Assembly: GCA_903813345.2 (NCBI GenBank)
Contig: CAIIXF020000007.1
Span: 14,554,714-14,614,713 of the forward strand
Direction of reading: 5' to 3'
DNA from: Owenia fusiformis
Lineage: Eukaryota; Annelida; Polychaeta; Sabellida; Oweniidae
Length of the DNA stretch: 60,000 bases
The notes under the pieces were generated by a model. The model had not been told where the DNA came from, made no database searches, and was given only the letters and a program-made list of their open reading frames with translations. Below, in pieces: positions 52,901 through 60,000 of the stretch. The stretch's first letter is position 1. Every line of letters starts with the position of its first letter. Made by a program: the position numbers and the translations under genes.

Positions 52901-55900
52901 TGAATTTATTACCATATAGTAGATGCTATCTTTACGACAGTTTTAGTTATTTACAGACTATAAAAAGATCAGTAATTGATAGTCATTGGTAAATCTCACT
53001 CTTGAGAATCTTTATATCATCCCACAGATTTTATTTAAATGAATAGGTGCAACACAATGTGAAAACATGCCACACAATGTGAAAACATGCAGCACAGTGC
53101 AAACATATCGAGCGCAATATGAAGTCATGCGACACAATGTGATAACATGCAACACAATATGAAGAATATACAATACTGTGAAAAAACATGCCACACAATG
53201 TGAAAACATGCAGCACACAGCAAACATATCGAGCGCAATATGTAGACATGCAATACTATGTGAAAACATGCAACACAATTTGAAGAATATACAATACTGT
53301 GAAAAAACATGCAATACAATGTGAAAACATGCAGCACACAGCAAACATATCAAGCACAATATGAAGTCATGCAACACAATGTCAAAACATGCCACACAAT
53401 TTAAGAACATGTTGCACAATGTCTAGAGTATTAGCTCTTAGATATAGTTAAAATGATATAAGGATAAGTGACATCTTTAGTATAAAGTAAAGAACTTTCT
53501 AGCATTTCTGTAATAGTATACTCATAGTGAAGCTATAATTTGAAGGTTTATTGCAATATTTTGATGGACATGCATGACGTTTATTAAAATGTTTTTATGG
53601 CAAGATCATTTACTGAGAATTTACTTAAAAAACTGACATAGCATCAACAATAGAATGGACCGATAGACAGATAAACAGATGAATGGGAAATTCCACAGGC
53701 AAAACTACATGATCAACGACAGACATACATATGATGTTGTTCTGACTGATCAATACATCACAATCAAAAATCACCCAGGGGCATCTCCATAATATCCTGA
53801 TTTCCCATTCATAATAAAAATGAAATAATAAAATTCTGAAGACAATGAAATAATCTTAATAACATCACCATGATATTTTTAGGAAGCCAGCAAACCCTCA
53901 GGATAATCAAATACTGCTAATAATTGTATAAAAGGCCCCATGCAAAGATTAAAACAGACTATTTCAATTGAGGTATGTTACCTATAGAGACATTAACCAT
54001 TACCATATCTCTCTTGTTGGTGACAAAATTCAATGCAAACAATAGTGAGGGAGTGGATAATGCATGTAACATGAGCCAAATTTGCAGTGTTCATGGGATA
54101 AATCAATTATCCACTTGACATGTTGGGATAGATATACTACACTACCTTGGTATGAATATTTTCCCATGTGATATGAATATGATATGTGTATAACTTATAT
54201 ATATCGGGTGTCCCAAAGAAATGAGACACTTTTTGCCAAGTATTTTCTCGACAACTGATGAACCAAGTCTTTTGAAAATTTGTACAAAGTAGCCCTAGAG
54301 TATTGTTTGGAAGGTACAGAAATATGACAAAGATCAGATAAATGTTATGTGAGTACTAAGAAATTCAAGATAGCATGTCAAAATGTCCCATACCGGAGCA
54401 ATACAATGAGAATTTTCATCGCGTACCAAAAAATTGGAAGAATTTGACTAGTGATTTCTCAGCAGTGGATGAGTAAAATTATTTGAAAACTTTACTTGAG
54501 AAACTTTAGGGTATCCTCTACTCATGCTATGAATATGTAAGAGATTGGCTTCATAATTATGTGTGTACATGTATTGTTGGATTAAAAACAGTATGTAAAA
54601 ATAACCAATATCGATGTAAATCTCACTTATTAATCCTTTTCATGCAAAATACCTTTCCGTATTTATTCTAACAATATCACCTCCAATGAATTTTGAGAAT
54701 GAATGGATTTAGGATATTTGGGAAGAATAAAATGAATTAAGTAAACATGACACACAGACAAGCTATTTTGACTTATTTACAAATGCTATCACCTGATAGC
54801 TGGTACAAACACTATAGAGGTCTCCGATCGCAGACCTCCGGTATGGGGATTTTTGACATGCTATTCTGAATCTCTTATTACTCGCAGAATATTTACTTGA
54901 TCTTTTTTATATTTGTACAACTTGCTAATGATACTCTCAGACTAATTTGTACAAATTATCAGTGAATTTGGTCAATTAGTTGCCGAGAAAATACTTGGCA
55001 AAATGTGTCTCATTTTTTTGGGGACACCTGATATATGGGACACCCGATATCAGAAAAGCAATATGTCAATCCTTCTAATATGTCACCACTTCAAAGATGT
55101 CAACACTTCTAATATAAAAACATTTCTAATATGTCCTCATTTCTAATATGTCACCACTTTTTATATGCTAATGTTTGTAATATGTCACCACTTCTAATAT
55201 GACAACAGTTCCAATATGTCATCTCTTCTAATATGCCACCACTTCTAATAAGTCATTACTTCTAATATGTCAACACTTTTTATGTTTCACCACTTCTAAT
55301 ATGTTACCACTACTAAAATGTTACCACTTCTAATATGCCACCACTTCTAAATGTATGTCACCACTTCTCAGTAGTAACATAATTTTTCAGATGCGAGTAG
55401 GTAGTTCCCAGTTTCGCCACCAGGTGGCTGATTCGGGGGAAATAACATGGCAGGGTATTACAAAATTCCCTTAAACTTGAATATGCATCAGTTTTAGTGG
55501 TTCACGTTTCAAATTACCCTTATGTATCTGATAGTTATACAAATTAAAATATGTCCAGTAAAAGAAAATATTATCTGCCCAACACAAGAAAAGATATTTC
55601 ACTTTTTGTAATTTTACAACGTGGGGTCTATGGGGAATCTCCCCGACCTAGAAGTCACATTTTCAAAGAAAATTAAATTTTCAAAGTTGATAAACTCTTT
55701 TCAAAACCACATTTTTAGATGTAATTTTATATGTAGATTCCAAATATGACATCAGTTTGACTGAATTGTGAATTTGTAATGACGTAAATCAAGATTACTT
55801 CTACTCGCATCTAGGATATTACTGAGTGTACACTTACCTCTAACTTTGCTAATTCGATGTATCTTTCATTTATCTCATTTGGAACATCAACTACTCCAAG

Positions 55901-58900
55901 TTGAAAATAATTCACATCTGTATGGTAGCCATGGGTACAGCTGCTTTTGTTTCTGTTACATCTGTTACAGAAGTTAGAACCAAAACAGCTGCTAGATTCA
56001 CAGCAGTCTGAACAGCAGTCACCTAAAGTCACATATTCTATTTGTTAATATAACGACACACAGTAACTAGATGTAGAAGCAAACCGCACTGGCTAAATTA
56101 ATAAATTAATAAAGGACCCACAGTCCTGTGCTCACACAGTGGAACCTTCAGAGGAATGTATATCCTGAATTTCAAACAAAAATATTGATTTGGATTTGTA
56201 AACTTGAACTTTGAGAAACTTAGATAGCACAGTTGTGTGACCTAGTTTGATGACCTTTGACCTTGAAAATTTTACTTATTCAGAGCTCAGTAAGGTATTT
56301 TGTGATTAAGCTGACCATACTTTACATCAAAAATCAATTTGAAAAATCAACTTTTTGACCTTTCGAAGGTCACTGAAGGTCAAGTAAAGGTCAAATCCTA
56401 AAACTTAAATCTAAGATTTAAGTTGAATACTCAAGGTATAGAGCAAAATGTCAAATCTTAATGAAATATTGCAGGCATTTTGATTTGAGATGGCAATTTG
56501 AATAACGTCTGGCTCTGAGAAAATGATGTGTAGAACCCCTCCAAGACAAATATGGCATAATATTTGAAATATGCATAAATCAATCCAAGATCCAAGTCAA
56601 GGCCAAATTGTCAGATTTTTGACAGAAGTTATTTTGAATTTGGAGAAGAGAATTTCCTCAGGCATAATGTTATCTGTATGCCTGCGTGAATATCATGGTT
56701 GAATAATTCCTGGGATATTGTTCATTACCCCCTTGCTTCAATGGGGATCACTGCTTCTGAGCAGTACATAGATGATTATATATTAGATGACTAGTTATTC
56801 ATTGCCATAAGTGCCATAATGGAGGGGTTGTCAGGGATGGAGTGGTGATCTTATAACAGTAAATATTAAAGTTTTAGTGGAGCAAGTATCAAAAGTGCCA
56901 TCTTTTAACCAATCTACATGCCTGAAAGTCTGTTCCTCATAACTTTATGGAATGCTTGCTCTATCATAGACCTGTTTAACCTGTATTCTGTCAGTGAATA
57001 TTTCACTGCCTCGTTCTTTATCTCACTGTATGCTATAGTTTGGAACAACTGAGGGTAATCAAGCTTCAACTTCTGGTAGAGGCTTCCAAACTCTCCTGGC
57101 CTGCAAAAGAAAATTCACATTTGGTATATTCATGAATCACAATTGTGCTGGAAAGGTGAAAATGCATTACATTTAGTTGGAGTTATATCCTCTTTAATCT
57201 TATGCATCTTTGGATGTTGCCTGGTCTAAAATCAAATCCTCGATTTTATATTTGTGACCATTTGACACACTTTCCGTAAATCACTTTAGTCAGTCACTCC
57301 CCATGTTAATTGGAATGCACCTTCCCCAAAGTCTTAAAATAACAAAAGTAGAAATATAAACTGCACGAATAGTACTTTTATAAATTGAGCAAACCTGAGA
57401 AAATGTTGAAAGCTGAATCCAACATCAACTGAAAGACGATTATTTGTTGTTATAGTAATCTTTCCATTGACTAAATGTGCAGTGGATGGAGCATGTAGGA
57501 ACTCTAGGTCTGGACCAAGCACATAGCATCCTGGGTAAAACACCGCATCAGTGTAGACCTCACCAGTAGATTTACGCCTCAGGAGGGCAATCTAAATATC
57601 AAAACAAAAAATCCAAATGATTTTAATACTTGCATATACTCATATAGTATGGCCTTTCAAGAGAAATCATATGGTATAACATAATTCTGAAATTTATTAG
57701 CCTTTTGTGAAATCCTAAAAAAGATTTGTTTTTCCTCATTATATATTTCCATGATCCATGATTGTACAAAATAGCTCTACATTTACATGTATGAAGTTTT
57801 AAGATCAAACATGGTTTTCCTATGTATATCATGTCAAGTTACAATGTACATAAAGGTTCACTTATATCACTCACGTTGATGTACTTAAGCCTGGTCTTAC
57901 TCTTACCTTATCGTATTCCACATATATAAATGACACAGGGAACATAACAAGAAAGAAGATAGCGCCTAAAATTCCTGCCGAGACAAGACCTAATTGCCAT
58001 GGTTTACGAGACACTATGCAACCTCTGCATGAGGAAAACATGTCTATAAACATTGTTCCGCAAGTTGCACATCTCCCAAATTTTTTCTCATCTGTTGTAT
58101 CAGTACAATACTCTCTGTTGCGAGGGTCCAAGCCTCTAGAATCACCTCTGCTGTCTCCCTCTGCTGGGGTAAAGAAACATAAATTAAAATAACACTTGTG
58201 ACATGTAACATGTCGAGATGTAAAGAAGTATGTGTATGATATCACAGAAATAAATATATCAAAGCTCAATAATTTTTTATCAGATCACTACATCTATCTT
58301 CAGCGACACAGACAATAAAAGGGAAATCTAAATAAATGATTAAAATTACTTAATGCATTATATAATGTTTGCTTTTACATCTAACATAATGTTTTTGAGA
58401 TTAAAATTAAGGAATTATCTAATTATATCTTACCAGATAACGCATTCGTTGATGTGACTCTGGTTTCCACAGTACTATTGGTGGAGCCACCTGTACTAGA
58501 ACACTTAGATGTTCGCCTCTCATTCTATAAAACATAAAACATGTACAAAAACATTCTGCCTCAACATAAGCCTGTAACCAGCCAAGATTTGACAACTTAG
58601 GCCCAAATCACTTGAAAAGTGCTCAGAATGGTGAAAAACTGCATGATTTTAAAAGAATTTTGGGCTAACATTGTTCGCTGAAGCAGAGTTTACTCATTTT
58701 AATAGTAGGTTCAGGATATGAAAGAAATTACAATATTTTCTTTAAACTGGCCAATTGTAACATTTTTGCTTAAGTTCCATTATATTTCAAATTAAAATAA
58801 GATTGATCAGTCAATATGGTACAACGAAAATGGGACTTCTGCGCATGTTAAAATTTTTCGTCAAAACTCAACTTTTGTTCAAGTTGATACGATTGTCTTT

Positions 58901-59909
58901 CAAACTAGAGACTTACCTCATTCGAAAGATCATAAAAGACTTTATCTATACTGAAAATCTTAGATCCAAACATAGTAGAATACGCCGTCAGTCCGCATTT
59001 GATTTTTTGAAGTGAGTTTCGTAGATCGTCAGATTTCTCCGACTGATATCGGGTTATCTCAAACTGGTTCATTTATAAATACGAATTTCTTTACCGTTGT
59101 AAGGCGCATGCGCAAAATTGATTTATAAACCTTATTGGTTGATGGTTTTTCTCCTGCGCATGCGTGAAGTCTGATGAACACTTATGACGAAGACCGGAGC
59201 AAACATTACTAGCTCTCGAACGAAATTCCAAGATTCATGTCATTTCGCCGTGTTTGCTAAGCGTGTATACGTGAATGACAAGCTGTTTTGAGTAGATCGG
59301 GTACCTGTTTTAGACACAACATTGATTTAGCTTGACATTGATGTGCACATTGGCACTTTTGAGCATGTTAATACAAGTTTTTACACTCTTAGCACGAGAT
59401 GGGTTTTCGAAAAATCTGTTATCTGATTCACTCGATTATCGTATGGATATGTATTTCTGCTGACATTTCAACACCACATCACATGGAATTACGATGCAGA
59501 ATGATAATAAAACACAAAACAACTACTAAATTCCACTTGTTATTTCACAGGAGGTAAAAATGCAAACTGCCTAGATTCTTTGTAAGGGTCGTCAGACATC
59601 GGATTGGCCGCCATATTTGAAATGAAAATATCACTAAATAGAGCTCTGCGCATGCCTCAACATTTCGACTGTGATGCGAAATCAGTGAAATCATTACATG
59701 TGTCCCACTATTTAAAATGCACCCTTGTAGCAAGTAAAATGTAAACCTGCATACCAAATTAGTTAGCTCCACAGGAGGTGTGGGGCTTATGTCTACTTGT
59801 ATGTCTCGTAAAGGCTGGAGTAACATAACAGCCCCCAATCTGTTGACTGCTTCATAACTGGAGGACCTAACAGGGGTCGGAGGTGGTGATCTGGTCACCG
59901 CATCATCCC
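46926..59909 (-). CDS. SPFH/band-7-like membrane protein with N-terminal zinc-ribbon (5' partial)
   Basis: Eight phase-consistent exons (59909-59755, 58524-58434, 58163-57907, 57591-57395, 57100-56922, 56022-55838, 49420-49333, 47182-46926, TAG) give 468 residues; the N-terminus lies beyond 60,000. The order is: a Ser/Pro-rich region; a Cys cluster (FGRCATCGTMFIDMFSSCRGC, about 112-130) resembling a zinc ribbon; one transmembrane helix (about 139-163); a band-7-like beta domain from 164 (YVEYDKIALLRR...GCYVLGPDLEFLHAP); a second Cys cluster (GDCCSDCCESSSCF, about 293-320); VNYFQLGVVDVPNEINERYI; then a helix rich in Ala, Gln and Glu (355-430) as in prohibitin/stomatin coiled-coils. This architecture suggests a lipid-microdomain scaffold. 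I cannot name an orthologue. A poly(A) signal (AATAAA, 46914-46909) follows the stop within 12 nt. The assignment rests on fold-like patterns, not a diagnostic motif. Confidence 0.75.
47425..47990. mobile_element. Foldback element, copy 2
   Basis: Inverted relative to copy 1 at 32,945-33,655, sharing 'gataaaccttttatttcattaacaagatactttttt', 'gagagacctaaacacg' and the outer 'tgaattcaacaatgtttttctcttaaacc'. It has the same internal inverted repeat around a homopolymer loop (poly-C at 47,727-47,737). It lies in the last intron of the SPFH-like gene. Confidence 0.75.
48515..49312. repeat. 76-bp tandem repeat split by palindromes
   Basis: The unit 'gagctacacagcccaccctcagatatggcatatat...gtatgttatctaccccaaacc.atgtcaatagaat' has a 76-bp period (starts 48,598 and 48,674) and resumes at about 49,190-49,312. 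The interruption holds palindrome C plus a second inverted pair ('gtatctcat..ttgagtgggtttagggtagatat' at 48,859 against 'atatctaccccaaacccactcaa..atgagatac' at 49,155). Confidence 0.8.
48713..48853. repeat. Long palindrome C with GA-rich hinge
   Basis: Arms 'gttatgcac...ggttttggatac..ggaatatcc...gggatatacaatatatcttcc' and their complement; hinge gagggaccgaaggaaccgag. It is inserted in a 76-bp tandem unit right after 'gatatggcatatat'. Together with palindromes A, B and D it defines the hinge pattern. Confidence 0.82.
49846..49966. repeat. Three-copy 39-bp tandem repeat
   Basis: 'cagaatggtactttggcgagaacaatatggaggtcatt' is present three times with few differences. Intronic in the SPFH-like gene. 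Confidence 0.85.
49967..53040. other. Intron of SPFH-like gene, no exon seen
   Basis: AT-rich. A 'cctcgcttcgcttcgctcgc' segment at 50,686-50,705 reads on the minus strand as a GAGCGAAGCGAAG-type word like the hinge of palindrome D, but no arms are visible around it. No other feature. Confidence 0.45.
53045..53420. repeat. 20-bp minisatellite with 121-bp higher-order period
   Basis: Units such as 'cacacaatgtgaaaacatgc' are organised in a higher-order repeat of 121 bp: landmark 'agcaca' at 53,091, 53,212 and 53,333. The Cys-rich open frames on the minus strand result from the repeat. Confidence 0.88.
54204..55031. mobile_element. Tc1/mariner-type element without transposase
   Basis: The left terminus TCGGGTGTCCCAAAGAAATG and the complementary right terminus (catttttttggggacacctga) are flanked by TA (54202-54203 and 55032-55033). 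Inverted similarity continues with 'gccaagtattttctcg.caact' and again around 'atagcatgtcaaaa..tcccataccgga', so the termini are about 200 bp long. A second 'gggacacccgata' terminus immediately right (55,037) suggests a nested or partial neighbour copy. Confidence 0.8.
55050..55378. repeat. 17-bp tandem repeat 'ctaatatgtcaccactt'
   Basis: About 18 diverged units immediately right of the mariner-type element and left of the AGATGCGAGTAG MITE. Non-coding. Confidence 0.85.
55389..55812. mobile_element. AGATGCGAGTAG MITE, copy 2
   Basis: Full-length relative of 27,014-27,437 with the same ends and length. Its right end lies only 24 bp from the donor of the SPFH-like exon 55,838-56,022 (the gt is at 55,837-55,836), so the intron's 5' splice region retains almost no ancestral intron sequence before the transposon. 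Confidence 0.87.
56225..56645. repeat. Repeat rich in TGACCT half-sites
   Basis: 'gtgacctagtttgatgacctttgaccttgaaa' at 56,238 and 'tttttgacctttcgaaggtcactgaaggtcaagtaaaggtcaaatcc' at 56,350 give many nuclear-receptor half-sites in an intron. Bases 56251-56263 (TGACCTTTGACCT) are a perfect DR1 on the minus strand. Probably an interspersed element. Confidence 0.55.
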
Positions 59910-60000
59910 CTGGAATATGAATATAAAATTTATAATCTGAAATACTTATAAAATTCTTTTTGTCTCAAATATTACTGCACTGCAGTCCTTTGAATTGTTT

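Noticed and set aside
53012-53419. Cys-rich 135-residue open frame (minus)
   Set aside because: Exactly co-extensive with the 121-bp higher-order minisatellite and open in several overlapping frames. Not a cysteine-rich secreted peptide.
59100-59170. 'gcgcatgcgc'-type words suggesting an NRF1 promoter
   Set aside because: They lie in an intron of the SPFH-like gene between two coding exons. An internal promoter is possible but nothing else supports it.

Overview
The window reads as AT-rich genomic DNA of a bilaterian animal, most likely a marine invertebrate. Genes are split by long GT-AG introns, intergenic and intronic DNA is packed with short inverted-repeat transposons, palindromes and minisatellites, and three of the four identifiable genes are animal-typical (TMEM106, cytosolic 5'-nucleotidase III, a cholecystokinin/sulfakinin-type neuropeptide precursor). 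The two predicted peptides (QWDDYGLSGARF-amide and DDMYGFAGGRF-amide) resemble the G-x-RF-amide CCK/sulfakinins known from molluscs and relatives, so a lophotrochozoan is my best guess. An ambulacrarian is not excluded.

Layout. 1-5.7 kb: repeats, a mariner-like relic, a possible 3'-terminal exon on the minus strand, and nested DNA transposons. 5.70-5.85 kb (-): first coding exon of a TMEM106-like gene, whose remaining exons lie to the left, outside the window. It is divergent from, and 181 bp away from, the start of an NT5C3-like gene (+) whose coding exons I could trace from 6,030 to 20,840 with phase-consistent splice sites (332 aa). This gene carries two unusual structures: a pair of 47-nt, phase-matched, apparently mutually exclusive exons (14,772-14,818 and 16,823-16,869), and a nine-copy minisatellite built from an intron/exon boundary, so that nine splice acceptors are stacked in front of exon 8. 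21-36 kb: intergenic repeats. 36.01-36.44 kb (+): CCK/sulfakinin-type precursor. 36.5-46.9 kb: transposon-rich DNA and a 1-kb satellite. 46.93-59.91 kb (-): eight 3'-terminal coding exons of a membrane-anchored SPFH/band-7-like protein (468 aa visible, 5' end outside the window), with one GC-AG intron.

The genes do not form a functional pathway. The only evident regulatory coupling is the short shared promoter between TMEM106-like and NT5C3-like. The strongest candidates for something undescribed are the alternative exon pair, the acceptor-multiplying minisatellite, and a set of long hairpin palindromes with unrelated arms but a similar purine-rich hinge (GA-rich with a central CGAAG) at about 4.18, 21.67, 43.17 and 48.79 kb.

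All coordinates come from reading by eye. Exon boundaries of the main genes were checked for splice dinucleotides and reading phase. Repeat edges are approximate unless a target-site duplication is stated.
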